A stretch of DNA of 64,000 nucleotides from Otis tarda (lineage: Eukaryota; Chordata; Aves; Otidiformes; Otididae), in the NCBI GenBank assembly GCA_026413225.1, contig CM048557.1, positions 40,069,871 through 40,133,870 of the forward strand, given 5' to 3'. The translations under genes were made by a program, and so were the position numbers. The notes below the pieces were generated by a model. The model saw nothing but the letters and a program-made list of their open reading frames with translations. It made no database searches and was not told where the DNA came from. This document shows, piece by piece, positions 1 to 13,400 of the stretch (position 1 is its first letter; every line of letters begins with the position of its first letter).

Positions 1-1101
1 CCTCCCACCCTTCGAGAAAACAGAGGGAGATAATATAAGAAAAAATGGCTCAAGGTTTAAGATAAGGACAGGGAGAAAATCCTTAAAGTTACCGTTATGG
101 GCAAAACAGACTCGACTTGGGGAAAACTATTCATTTATTACTACAAACAGCAGCATAATGAGACAGAGAACAAGATAACCTCCATCCACCCCTCCCTCTT
201 CCCAAGCTTAACATTATCTCTACTACCTTCCCCGCAACCCCGAGTGGCACAGGGGGAAAGAGGGAATAAGGGTTGCGGTCAGTTCAACACGTGTTGTTTT
301 ACGCCGCTGCTTCATGGTCGGGGGAAGAACTCCTCACATTCCTCCCCTGCTTCATTGTGCGGTCCCACCCACACGCCACAGTCCTTTGTGAAACTGCTCT
401 GGCATGGGTCATCTCTTCCACAGGGTGCAGTTTCTCCAGAACAGCGGCCCCAGCGGGCCCTCCATGGGCCACAGCCACCTTCAGGCATCCACCTCCCCTG
501 GTGTGGGGTCCTTCACGGGCTCCAGTTGGATCTCTGCTCCTCCGTGGACCTCCATGTGCTGCAGGGAGACAACCTCCTCCACCATGGTCGTCACCACAGG
601 CTGCAGGGGAATCTTGGCCAGGAGCAGCATTACTCCTCCCCCTCCTTCTTCACTGACCTTGGCATCTGCAGCTGTTTCTCTCACAAGAAAAGTTCTTCAC
701 AACAGTCAGGCAGACACCTCTCAGGATCTCTTCACATCATCCATCTCATCTCCTCTCCACTTCTTGCAGCCAGGCTGGGCCGAGTTGGGCCCAGTTGGTC
801 GCCTGGTGAGAGTCCAGAGGGTGAGGCCTGCTCTGCCCATGAGGCCTGCTCCTCCCTCTCTGTTCCTCTGCCCCTGCTCAGCTTCTTCACATCTTCTCTC
901 TTTTTTTTTTCTATTTTCCCCTTCTTAAATACGGTATCGCAGAGGCGTTGTCACGGAACATTCTGCTACCAATCAGCTCAGCCTTGGCCAGCAGTGGGGC
1001 CTGTGTGTGACCGAGTCCAATGAACAAAGGGGAGCGACTTCTACCAGTTTCCTACAGAAGCTACCACCTTAGGCCCCCCCTCACTAAACAAAACCACAAC
1101 A
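1..1101 (-). mobile_element. ERVL-like LTR, partial (cut by window edge)
   Basis: First of three copies of the same long LTR. It aligns along its length with the copies at 19270-20406 and 39812-40943, but its outermost ~50 bp lie outside the window. The right end is ...CACAACA, a decayed form of the ACGACA end of the second copy. Orientation is taken as minus: on that strand there is a TATA-like TATTTAAG (complement of 924-931), then, about 790 bp downstream, the only well-placed AATAAA (complement of 134-139). No gag, pol or env sequence follows, so it appears to be a solo LTR, though the missing edge prevents a check of its target duplication. It differs from the second copy by many substitutions and a short insertion near 685-715. 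The 308-codon plus-strand frame across it (97-1023) is antisense to the proposed transcript and is not a gene. Assignment to the ERVL class rests on the 5-bp duplication of the other copies and the TGTCGTGGTT terminus. Confidence 0.8.
924..931 (-). promoter_or_regulatory. TATA-like box in LTR copy 1
   Basis: The minus strand reads TATTTAAG here, about 170 bp inside the right end of the LTR, and the same motif sits at the equivalent place in the other two copies (20226-20233 and 40763-40770). A CCAAT box (plus-strand orientation) lies about 40 bp upstream in LTR transcription sense. Proposed U3 promoter; function not shown. Confidence 0.4.
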
Positions 1102-4100
1102 ACTCCTCTTTCACAGAAGAAGTAATCACAAACATTTGATTTGTAATGAAAAGATGTTTAGAATTTCTCAGCAACAGTGATCCTAGGTTGAAGTGTTTTC
1201 TGTGGCTGTATCTCAACTTCAAATCTGGACAAGAATGAGGCTCGAATCTACATTTCTGAGTTCCACCTTTTTTCTCCACAGTCTGGTTTGCAAGTAAGGG
1301 AACACGTAGGCTTGTGAGCCAGCTCTGAGATCAGTCTCTCTTACTATTTACTGATAGGAAAGAAGAGACTTGAAAGGACAAATCCGAAGACAGCAAGGTA
1401 TCAGAATTTTCCAATGTTTCAGCTAAATGTTTTTTAGCTTCTTGGTTAAGAAAGATTTCATAGCAGGGCTGTGAGACACTATAAGTTGTTAAACATACTT
1501 GAGATTCAGAAGTCTGAGAATTGCTATTCCATTTAAAGTAGTAGAAATAAGTTTTAAATGACATTTTTGCTCTTTTAAAACACTTAGTAAGAATGCAACA
1601 TTGAGTATATCTAAAAACTGACATTTGACCAAGTTCCAATTTGTTTATGCCATTTTTACTGTTTTAATACTTTAGTAGAAAAATCAATTTATGTTACTGC
1701 TGCAGCTTTAGTTGTATTTTAAGCGAAAATTCTAAATTTTAAATGAACAATCGCTTGAATTTCTGTTTTAAAAGATTACAAATATTCCATTATAATGTTT
1801 CCCCCCACCAAACTGGTCTTTCTTACAAAAAGAGAATTTCATGTAAAAATCTAGGAGGATAGATTACTACTAAAACAAATCCCCTCAAGCCATGGTTCAT
1901 TCAAGAAGAGGTTTTTTGCTGATGAACTGAACAGTGCAATGATTTGCGTAAGACTTTGTTGTTGTTTCAGCACAGTAGGCTTGGTTATGTGTTACAGGTT
2001 TAAGCTCTCCGTGACAAGAAATTGTACAAGCTAATCTGTCAGTTCTGTCTTTTGCCTCAGAGCTCTTTAGAAGACTCAGTCAGATACACCTTCGAGTGTC
2101 ATTTCTGTAAATAGGAAAATACCTAATGTCAGTAGATGGTGCTCGAGAGTACATAGTTTATTTCCTAGGTTTTGGTAAAGATGGCTTAACTTCTGCTGTT
2201 CCCAGAAAATGGCTTCCTTTGTGCAGTGCTCTCAGAAATATCCACAGGTTTGATTTACTTACTTTAAAATTTCTTTCTATGGAAATTTCTATTTTTGAGA
2301 GGGTTTGCTAAATGCTTCTATTCCAATTGGATTGTAAGTGTCTTTTGTTCACTGTATGCTGTGCCTGAAATGGAGCTGCATGTTTGTAGGTGTGGCCGTA
2401 GTACTAAAGCCAAGCTTGACTGAATCTGATCGGGTGTTTTGTGTTGATTGAAATGAAATTTCCCATTATAGAATGAGGACTTAGCTGTCTTACATGCAGA
2501 TGGTTTATTTTCTTACTGTGCCTTGAGACCTTCTTATCAGCTGTGGTTGGAGGTACCTAAATAACAATTTACTTCAGAAACATATTTCTGCAATGACAGA
2601 GACATAAATATAATGTGAGAAAATCCATTGAAGAATATTCCTAAAGGGTCTATTAATGGGCTAAAAATGAGAATTAGGGGCTCAAGGAACTCATTGGGAA
2701 ATAAGACATATTTAGATTTTATAGTATTCTCCACAGCAAATTTGTATTAAACAATTTAAAAAATATTAATAGAGAGTATTTTGTTAAAAATAGCATTTGT
2801 AAAAGTGAAAACTGATTTAACTAGAGTGGTTTAAATGTTAGCTAGTATTAACTAAATCTTTCCATATATTCTTCCTGATAGAATTAGTACACGAACACAG
2901 TATTTCATGTTCCAGTCAGATTGTAGTAACAGGAGTGTACAGACTGAATGTAGCCATGTAATTGCCACTACCTCGAGGTGATGTTTGCTATCTGATATCA
3001 TTAAGGGACCAGATGTTTAACTAGACCTGTTGGCTGAGGTGATCTATGCTATGAATGAGATGAAAATGAAACTGAACAAAGTTTATTTAACAGCCATGAT
3101 TTAAGGCTCTAACTGTATGCTTACGTATATCTGATTGTCATATTGCAATGTAGTAAAGCCTTAATGTGTCCGTAACTGCATGTGGGTACTGTGGGATAGC
3201 TGTTATCCTAGAACAGGTACTGTTCCTGTAGTCCACTGAGGGTTTTAAGAATGGATATCCCAAAAGAATTTGTGTTCTTCAGAGGCATTGATTACTCTCC
3301 TGGATATGCAAAACCACCATTCTAAAAGCAGACCAAGTGTTTTACATTCTCAAATTTCTACAAAGGGGAGAAGGGGAGCAATTACTTTCTAAATTCTATA
3401 TTGTTCTCCATAATTATTGTCCAGCTTTTAGAACCTTTAGAGAGTATCACAAGATTATTTTTTCCAATTTGTTTTTTCATTATAATTTAGAGAATGTATA
3501 TAGATGTGAAATCTCATGGGATCATGTTGCTTTTTGGTGGAAACAAAGAGTGCAAAACTTGTAAGTAGTTTTCTTTTTGAGGCTTGTGAAGAAAGAGAAA
3601 AAAATGAAATTTGGCTTTAGTATTTTCCAGAATACTGTAACTGAGATTTTTACTAGAAACTGCCACAGTAAAACGTAAACAATACAGACAAGTGCTAATG
3701 ATATCGCTCTTTGTCCAGTTGATGAAGTGAAGACATGGCAGGGCAGATGATTGAATATTCACATTTGTTAACAAAACAGATATTCTGGATCACATATTAA
3801 GTTTGTGAAAATGACTAAAATTTTTGACTGCAGTGAAGCTGTCTCAGTGGCATCAGCTGAAGATCCAATCCTCTAAGTTTATATTACATTACTTACTACT
3901 TATCTCAAAATTCTGGAGAGTGTTTTGGGAAACAGCAGTGGTGCTTCTCAACCTAGATTCATATTACTATCTCACAGACATTTATTTAGAACAATAACAC
4001 AAAACTAGGAATGCTTCATGCTGCAACATAGGAGTTAGTGTATACAGATTTTTTTTTTTTGGTTTAGAGAGAACATTTTAAACTCTACATTTCTTAATGT

Positions 4101-7100
4101 TTAAACACCTGTAATTTTAAGTGGTTCCATTTCCCTAATTTTTGCAATGATAATTTTAATTAAGAGGCATGAAGGTTAGGTTTGTTTTTTTTTTTTGTTT
4201 GAAATTGTGTTAACAGTTTATACCCTTCTGCTGTAGCAGAGAGAGAAAGAAGGATGGATCTGTCCTTCAGTCTGTCCATGGTATAGTTAGGAAAAAAAAA
4301 AAAGTATAAACATTGAATTCCTGAGCTTGCTGTGAGATGGAAGGTCATTAACAGGGCACTTGAGCAGATTGGTATTACAGTCAATTGAGACGCTGAAACA
4401 TCCTAAATGGCTTAATGCAGCAACTAAGTGCTTCTTAAATTCCAGAACTTTTACTTGAGCAGAGCATTCATGACCAAAGTGAATTTCCTTTTCCTTGAGT
4501 AAATGTTGTTTTTATATAGTCATAGTTGAAGAGGCAACATAGTGTAAACACAGCAGTTTGATTCTATCTCCACAGCAGCACTAAACTAATTTGTTGAGTT
4601 ATAAACATGAAATCTGACTCTCAGCTAAATATATATTGTTACATATTGAATTAACAGAAATGGCAGGAATTTCTGTGTTAATATATACATACACTGTCAA
4701 TGTTGCCCCGTCAGACTAATCAACATGCAAATTAGAATGGTTTCATCCTTTGGGAAGCAGAAGTTTTACCAGTGTTCAATCAGTTCAGCATTATAAGAAG
4801 GATAAATTAGATTTCACTTAACTTCTTTATGTTCTAGGAATACATTTGTCGGGAAAGAAGGAAAGGGAGGGAAACACATAATATTTGATTCTGTTTGTAG
4901 CTGTTCTAGTAATGAATTGACTTTAGATCTAGCAGTACTCTGTAGGAGATTGCTAAGTTGTTTAGGTAAACACTAAGGTTTCGTTTGTGGTTCTCTCCAT
5001 CTCATTCAAAGGTTGTGGGAACTTTATTTGAGGGACAATACGGAAAACATTTCCCTATGTGTAAATTCCTAGATGAAAGGTAATATCTGGATGGTTCTTC
5101 GTATTAAATATAAGCGACTCCTGTAGTTTTAATTGTGAAGACTACAGATGGAAGAAAAGGACATCTAAGCTAGGAAAAAAAAATCAATAAAAGCCATTTT
5201 AGCAAGGTTTTGTGGACAGATCAAACTAAATGTAGCAGCTGAATGATAACAATAGTGAAGCCTGAAGGTTTCAGAATGTTAGCCCTGCATTTGGCAATAC
5301 TGTATGTAGTTGCACTCTTGCATAGGAGTCATATTTCCATCAATTAAAAATACATTCTTCTAAAAGTTTAAGAAGTTTATAAACCACTTTGGAAAAATAT
5401 CCTAAAGTAGGTCTAAGTTCTAGCAGCTGATATTTGCTAAGTCTTCCTGTAGCTTTTTGCTGTTGCTATCTCATCCCTGTATCCAAGGTTATCACCCTTG
5501 TAACAGAAGACAAAAGAGAATATGTGGCTGTCCCCTAGCTGCTCCAGTTTACTATCCAGCACCTTAAACACCTTTTGAGACAGGGCTTGCATTGCGATGC
5601 CAGGCTGTGACTGGAGTTGCTGAGTGAGCAGCATGTGTTCCCTTTTGCTGACTGTGTGATTGACAGCCATCTCAGCAGAGGGGTAGCTATCAAACATCAA
5701 AGAAAGAGGAGGAGGGCAGGTGTATCTTAGTGTCAGTTGTTTGCCTGCTTGCATGAGTCAGAGATCTTATTCAATGTTTCATGAATTACCTCTTACATGT
5801 CTAACAGATTCCCATGTTGTATTTTGTGGGATTATGCACAATTTAGCGAATGAGCGCAACTGTGATCTGTTCTTTCTTTCCAAGTGAACCTTTGACAATT
5901 TTTTTTTCTAATTTCAGTAAGCAGTTTCTAAATTAAGTGGGCTTCCCTTTTGTGCATCTGCCCTCCCAAAGTCTGTTGCTGCTATAGTCTTGACAAGCAT
6001 AGCTTAAAGAATTTGAAAGATGAAAGGCTCTCATGCTTTAAGGACAAAAACACAAATCCAGTGATGCACTCAGGTGTGTCAAGGCCACTCTCTGGTATAC
6101 CTAGAGGTAGTGGTTTAGTGTGCCCTCCTCAGTAAGGCCCTGCTCGAATGTACTGCTCTTATCTGAGGCCATATGTTGCACTAATCTATGTAAAGGCCAA
6201 GACTAGGGCAAAGTCAGCTGCTGTTAATAGCTTTCCGTTATTGTCTTTCTTTCCAATAGCCCTTCCTCACTTGGGGGAGGTAGAGAAAGGGAGCAAGAAG
6301 GAGTATCTGTCTATACAGCTAAGTAAAGCAATGGAAGGAAAATAAACAATAACATGTTGAAAAAATGAGATTTTGGAAAGGGTTTGCAAGGAAGAATAAA
6401 CGGAAATCTAGATACGCACAAAATTCTGTCCTACAGCTTTTGAATAATTAAAGCCCTTTCATATTCTGAAATGGAAAATTAAGTTCAATTGCATTGCTGC
6501 GCATTTTAAAGATGAAATCCATTTTTTTAACAGAAAGGGCTTAGTTTTATTTCTAAATTGTTCTGGCACTGGATCGGAAGTTTTGACTACTTAGCTGAAT
6601 AATCTGGCTGTGAGCACATTTTCAAATTAGTAAAAGCAAAAACCAATTTTAGTTAACTTTGCCTTTTCTTTAATAGCTTGGTATTCTGAGCTATTGACTT
6701 CTAAAGATTCTTTTCTAGCTTTTAGTTTTGCACCCTTATCTATATGTTTGTGTACTACAAATTATGATCTCAGTTTCTCAGACTGATATACTACCCATCA
6801 TTTGACCTTTCAAAAGCAGTATTTCTCCTTTCTGGGAAGTCAGAGACAGAATGTGTTTGTATGTATAGTGAGTCCAATGTGCACCAGAAACACAGCATTT
6901 ATAGCACAAAAGTGGACCCTCCATGGGTGCAATGAGTTTACATTAGAGGTGCATCAGATCTATGATATCTTTAAAACAGGGTAGAGTGATGCATGCCCAG
7001 TGATCCCTTCCTCTTTTTTGGACAGCTGAAAATTTGACCAGAGCAGCTTGGACACTTGGCAGGAAATGGAATGCTGGAAATACTAAAGGAATGTACAAAA

Positions 7101-9823
7101 AGCAAATTAGTTGTAAATGACATCTGAAAAGCGCAGGTTCAGTTTTTTCTTTTTTTTCGTCATTCAGCCTCTTGTATGGGATTGATTTCATAGATGAGAA
7201 TCCTGCATAAAGTGTGATTGTACCTGTGCAAAACTGGTGGACACTTCTAAAAAAAGATGCTTTTTGAAATTTATTTACTTTTGTCTGAGAGAGGAAAGAT
7301 AGATAGATATGCAGAACAACAATCTCCTATGCCACAACAGGAAGTACTTCTTATTATATTAATTTTGTCTTCCTCTAACAGTAGGAGGAAGTCTGTGAAG
7401 GAAGAGGAGTTGTTTTGCAAGATATTTCTCAAATCAACAGCCAAATCTGAGGATAGTGCCTTTATTTGCTGTTTAGCAGCATTTTGCAGCTTGTATATCT
7501 TGAGCCTAATCCTATATTAAAGTTTATCTCAAATCACATAGGATTACTTCCTTATTATGGCACAAGATTCATTTCTCAGAGGGTCTCAGTTAAATGATGT
7601 TGAATCATATAACATGCTACTTGTCTATTGATCTTTTGAACTTTCAGGTCTCTGCATTTGTTCCTCTACTGTGGCTTTGTAGCCACCAATTAAAGCTGTA
7701 ATAGCATAGTTTACTGCTAATAATAGTTTGGTATCTTCAGTAACAGATGATATCCCTTAAAGAAACACTATGTTCACCTGGTAGTTTCTCTTTTACTTTA
7801 TGTATTTTACTTTACATATTTTTTAAACCAGGAGATACTGCACATGGCTTTGCTTAAAATTCTGTTTAAATAAGCATTTCAGGAGTTGAAAAAATACTTA
7901 ATAAATAAATAAAAAATATAAATACTTAATAATATTTTGAGTATGACTTCATGTCAATGAAAGTACTCCCACTAGCCTTAAAATATGGTTCCTGAAACAC
8001 TAGTAAGCCGCCATATGACAACAAAGTAGGAAAAAAAAAGCTGGGGGAAAAACTGATGAATAAACTTTGGAGATAGATTAGATGAAAACATTAAAAAAGA
8101 CTATTAAATGTCTTGACTATAGCCTCTTACAGTTATTCTTAAGAGACAAGTAATTTCTGGATTGCTAGTTCTAAACAGGGGCGAGGCAGACATTAGTTTC
8201 TCTGACAACAGCAGTGTTTTCAAACCCTAAAAGTAAAATAAAAAAATCTTAACAAATTACTTTAAATCCTAAAGCAAGTTTCCCTTGGATATCCTTTTTA
8301 CTAAACATGGTTGAAAAAGTATAAAATCTAGTATTCAATAAAAAGATCAGCCTGGTTTTTGGCCAGTTGTCTAAGCAATTGAAAATGTTAATTTCAGAAG
8401 TGCATGTATTATACCTGTCAGCAATTTAAAAAAATGAAAGCGAATAAAGTTCTCAGTATTTTATAAGAGCAGTGTATTTTCTTCAAACATGACTAGTTAA
8501 TTTTCAGTAACTTGTTCATTATTGCCTGTATGTAGCACAGACGACTCAAAAGGAGTATCTGATTAACATTTTACTACAGTGTCTCTCTCTAAGGAGAGAT
8601 AAGAAGCAGCTGTGGAAGGGTTGTGATAGACCTGGAGATGGTATTATCAGGAAGAAAGTTGTTGTCAAGTTTTTTTTTATGGGAACTCTGTGGTATATTC
8701 TTTCAAAGAAAACTTTGCTTTTGTTTTGTAGTGGAAAAGAGAGAAAACACTTGACGAGGCTTCTTTGTCTACATCATTACTGCAAAATAAGTGGACTTTT
8801 TTTTTCTACTGGGTGATAAACTCATGTTGAGAGTAGTCATAGCCAGTTCCAGTAAGACAACTAATGGAATCATTGCTATAAAACTACTCTCATCTCATCT
8901 ATTTCTCTGCATAGTGAAATTAGAACCTTGTCTGTAAATAAATTTCATCATGGTATAGGTCATGTGTATTGGGTTGAGGCTTCAAAAAAGATTGCATGTT
9001 CATTTTTCATCTCTAATTGACTTTGTAGTTACATAATCCTTAAGGCAAAGTAGAACAAATGCATGACTGTCAGCTCACTGGACAAGGTTAATGGAGTAGT
9101 ATCTCCTCTTATACAGTACACAGTGCTGGATGTAGCGATTACACCTCTAGTTTTATAATAGATCAAAACATAGCTATAATGTTACTTCTCATATATGATA
9201 TTAGATAATGCAATAACTTTTTTAAAAAAATCCACAACTTAGTGGTTTTGTTGCAGCAAAAGACTTACGGAAACACCAGTAAGGCAAAACACATGAGCGA
9301 CTGTTTAAAATTAAGCACCAGGCAAATATGTGCTATCTTATTTGGAATCAGAACATAATTTGGTTTTATTGGTATCAGGATGAGTATATTTAAAATTAGC
9401 TATGCCTTCTTCATTTTTTTGATTGTAAAATTTTACACTAATCTGAATGAAATAATACTAATGTTCGTATTTCATTAAATTTAGGATGAAAATTTAGGAT
9501 GAAAACCTTTGGGGTTGTCTAGTAGATCTCAGTCCTTCATTGTTTGATATAGTTACCAAAACCCAAATGTAGTTTTCAGGATCTGAAAACACCAGACAAG
9601 TAATCTTAGGTTTTTGGGGGTGTGGAGTGGGGAATTCAGTGCTACTAAGTTATCTCTTTAGAAAATACACAAAAAGTAAGAACAGAGAAAGTCCATTTTG
9701 GTTTTGTGTGGGTGGAAACATTATTCACCAAAAGTTACGGGACAACCAATTTCTAAGGAAGTTGCCTGACTTTGAGAGAGGAATGAACAATTTAAAACAG
9801 ATAAATTGGAATAAATAGCTTTT
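1102..9823. other. Unique AT-rich DNA, no gene seen
   Basis: About 8.7 kb without a recognisable gene or clear transposable element. Open frames here are short (the longest is 105 codons at 5437-5754, minus) and match no family I know. There are scattered A and T runs, a short TAAA-type simple repeat near 7899-7916 and a 12-bp direct duplication near 9481-9505. An octamer-type ATGCAAAT sits near 4724. The composition fits intergenic or intronic avian DNA. Confidence 0.7.
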
Positions 9824-10175
9824 ACAGAATCACAGAACGGTATAGGTTGGAAGTGACCTCTGGAGGTCATCTTGTCCAACCGCCCTGCTCAAGCAAGGCC
9901 ACCTGGAACAAGTTGTCCAGGACCATGTCCCAACAGCTTTTGAATATCTCCAAGGAGGGAGACTCCACAACTTCCTTGCTCAGCCTGTGCCAGTGCTCAG
10001 GCATTCTCACAGTAAAAAAAAGTATTCTCTGATGTTCAGATAGTACCTCTTGTGTTTCATTTTGTGTTCATTGCATCTTGTCCTGTCACAGGGCACCATT
10101 GAAGAAAGCCTGGCTCTGTCATCTTTGGAACTTCCTATCAGGTATTTATATAAATTGGCAAGATCCTCCAAAAGG
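9824..10175 (-). mobile_element. CR1 LINE 3' fragment (minus)
   Basis: Non-autonomous 3' piece of a CR1 retrotransposon. On the plus strand it begins with the reverse complement of the degenerate CR1 tail (ACAGAATCACAGAACGG), followed by the characteristic 'GGTTGGAAGTGACCTC... GTCATCTTGTCCAACC' block. The interior (for example 'TTTTGAATATCTCCAAGGAGGGAG' in split form across 9940-9965, and the later 'CATTGCATCTTGTCCTGTCAC' block) is of a different CR1 type from the 41751-44144 element, indicating another subfamily. It is heavily 5'-truncated near 10175, where the match stops in 'GGCAAGATCCTCC'. It abuts, in opposite orientation, the fragment at 10203-10487. The 61-codon plus frame across it (9847-10032) is antisense and not a gene. 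Confidence 0.88.
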
Positions 10176-10202
10176 ATTTTTTAAGGATCAAAACTGTTTT
10201 TC

Positions 10203-10487
10203 AGGGCCTGTAGCAATAGGGCAAGGGGCAATGGTTTTAAACTAAAAGAGGGCAAATTTAGACTAGATATAAAGAAGAATTTTTTTTTACCATGAGGGTG
10301 GTGAAGCACTGGAACAAGTTGCCCAGAGAGGTGGTGGATGCCCCATCCCTGGAGATGTTCGAGGCCAGGTTGGACGAGGCTCTAAGCAACCTGATCTAGT
10401 TGGAGATGTCCCTGCTCCTTGCAGGTGGATTGGACTAGATGACCTTTAAAGTTCCCTTCCAACCCAAGCCATTCTATGATTCTATGA
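10203..10487 (+). mobile_element. CR1 LINE 3' fragment (plus)
   Basis: Short 3' end of a CR1 element in the forward sense. It contains the end of ORF2 and the 3' UTR: 'GGGCCTGTAGCAATAGGGCAAG', 'GAGGGTGGTGAAGCACTGGAAC', 'GTTGCCCAGAGAGGTGGTGGAT' and 'GACCTTTAAAGTTCCCTTCC' blocks, ending in the diagnostic ATTCTATGATTCTATGA tail at 10471-10487. The reading frame is broken. A T-run (10269-10289) expands part of the normally A-rich 'AAGAAAAAATTC' stretch. Only about 27 bp separate it from the minus-strand CR1 at 9824-10175, so the two 5' ends face one another. Confidence 0.93.
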
Positions 10488-13400
10488 AAAGGAATTATAT
10501 AAATTAAATGGGAAAATCAATCTAGTAATTTAAAAAACAAACATGTATAAATTTATTGCTCTGTATTGAATATAAATTTATGAATGGATTTAATGCGTTA
10601 TTTTTGTTCTGAAAACTTCCTAGAATATAGTCCTATTGCTTCTACCACCCTTAAATATCCTTCTCCCATATTTATAAAATGTGGATTATAATAAAAAATC
10701 TGGTGTCAACAAAGCAGTTTTTGCACTGTATTTCCAAACAGTACATCAAGAATAAACGCTATGTAATTGATGAAGTAGAATGCTGTATCATAAAACCAGT
10801 TGATCTGTATTCCTTCCTGCCTTAGCAGCCCTGAAATCAGACTGAAGTTATTAGACTGAGGCTTTTGTACACTGGTGAGTGCATAACCTTCCTGAAATCA
10901 AGGGCATAATTTCTGTCTTCATTTAGCTCTTTTGTTGGACCTTTAGAAAGAGACTTCAATGTCTGACTGAAGGCTAAAAAAGAGCAGCACTGGTGAAAAA
11001 AATGTACATTTGAAAACATTTAAATAGGACGTACACTGAGCAAACTGTTCCTAAGTTAATTATTAATTTAGCAAAATTTCCTTTCTCCCAAGCCCACGTA
11101 GATCCTGCCAGGAATATTCATGAGTAGACTTTAAGTAGTTCGTTATTTTAAACTTAATTTCAATGCTTGCAAGGGTGTTGTGTACGTAGCTCAGACTGCT
11201 GCAAATTTACAGGCTGCTTGGAATGTGGAAGCTTCTGCCATCTCAGAGAGGTTAAGACATGTTTGTGTTCTAAACCTAGTCTGCTTTGGAAGCTGGAAAA
11301 TCATCATTTTAGTGGTCCAGGTGGAAAGCTCATCTTAAAGGCAGAAGCTTTACTTTGTCTATTTTGACTATTTAAAGCCTGTCTTAAATATCTATGAGGT
11401 ATCCTGGTGTGACCAAGAAGATCTAAATTGCTAAGTCTTGGGCTTTTCTTGGAGAAGCGTGCTTAACTAAAATCTCTCCTTTTGTTCACCTCTATCCGTA
11501 TATTTTCTTCACTCCAAGGCCTGTGAATAATTAATTGCAATTCTTTTTGCCATAGTGACACAGATCTTTCTGTGGCCAAAATAATTTTTTTCATGCTCCT
11601 TTAAGTGCTCCCCACTTCTTATAAAGCAAGTATAAGGTCCTAATGTTAACCCTTTATCTGTTTGCTATTCTGTTATGCATAGTAGTTGTTTCATCTCCAG
11701 GGTGTTGTTTTCCCAGTTGGCATCAATAAACATCAATGAAAGAAGAATAAAGGATAAAGAGCTTTCAGGATGGCTGGGAAAGGCAAGCTCTCACTCACGT
11801 ATAAGTATGCATCAGATTATTAAAGAGCTTGCTCTCTTTTGGTATTTGTAGTTAGAAACAAAACCCTTCATGAATGTTTGCTGAACAATTATTCAGAGTA
11901 ACAAATGCTATCAATGTAGAATTGTGGCTCCAAACTGCAGAACTTGTCTAAGTCTGCTGGTGACCAAGGTAAGGTGGCGGGATAGAAATAAGGCCTATGG
12001 TTTTTACTGGAACTCCCAAGAAAAAAATTCTTTCCATGTTATTATTTCTCATAATGGTTGTGTATTCTCACAAAAGAACAGCTTCTTGAAAGGTAATGTT
12101 CTCCCCTTTATCACCTTTCTTTAAAAACAAAAGAAAGAAATTATGAGGGGGAAAAATGCTGTCAAGAAGTTGTGAAATCTTTTTTTTGTGGTGAAGTACA
12201 TTGTTGGGTAAACCCCTGTGATTGTGCTATTGTTATAGTGCTTATTATTTATTCTATAGAAACTAGCAGCTCTGTATTTACTGAATATATAGTTATGAAC
12301 TTTAGAACATTTATTTACTTGGATGTCCATAATGGATCTGAATAAACTGCTGTGTAAGCATGCATTCAAGTGTTTTTTTAAAAAATGCATATTGTTTACT
12401 TGATTGACCATGTACAAAACCATGATAGAAGCACTATTGTTTAGCCAATACTGTTTTGAGGCCATGCCAGACTAATAAGCGAATAGGTATTCATAAGTGT
12501 TTCTAAACCATATATCATTTACCTGGTATTAGGAGTGTAGCTTTTCAGAAGTGCTTTAAGGTGTACATTACTAATGTATTTTCCCAATAGTTATTATCGT
12601 TAAACACTTGGGATTTTTTTTTATCTTTAAGAAAAAGTGCCCTTGAAAGTGCCTTGAAAATTTTTAAAGCTCCACTGTGAATACAAAAATAGGAAACTGC
12701 TATATCCAGCAAGATGAATGTTGTTGTTATTACTATTAAGAGCAACAGTACAGTGGTGTTTAGAGGCCGCAGGTGATATTAGGGCCCACTCTGGCATGCA
12801 CTGTGCAAATATGCAGTTGCGGTACTTGCAGTTTCTAAACTGATCTTTACAAATCCTGTTTAGTTAACTGACTTCCCTAGCATAAAAATGGTTCAGCCTA
12901 TTTCTTTACACTCACAATTGAAAATAAATTTTTTCTGTTAAATAATTCTTAAATATTTTTAAGAATCTGTTTCACTTTTGCAAGCTAAATCTCTGATGTA
13001 GGTTTTCATTATTAATGTTGTAGTAATATATGTAAAGATGAGTGTAATTTCTCCTCAAGAAATTAGTCTTCCCCTGAAGAAGAAAAATAATTACAGTATA
13101 TTCATATTTTGACATACTGAAATAGCTTCATATTTACTGAGATTAATTAAGTGTTGATCAGACGGTGACATTTTCTTGTGTTTTCTTATCACCAGATCCT
13201 TCAATCTAAATGCTTTTCTGCTCTGGCCCAATGTGAGCTTAGTGGAATATTGATGTTTGGACTTAGAAGTGTCTTCAGTAAGTTGTTTAAGGTATTCCAT
13301 CACATACCTTTTCTTCCTTTTTCTAGTCATAATTCTTTCTGTTGAACCTCAGCCTCTGCTTTTATTAATCACCTCAGGGAATCTTTTTTTCTTTGGCATT

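Noticed and set aside
97-1023. 308-codon plus-strand open frame
   Set aside because: It lies wholly within an LTR, antisense to the proposed LTR transcript. GC-rich DNA leaves several overlapping frames open and no known domain is present.
5437-5754. 105-codon minus-strand frame
   Set aside because: No recognised motif or splice context; length is expected by chance in this composition.
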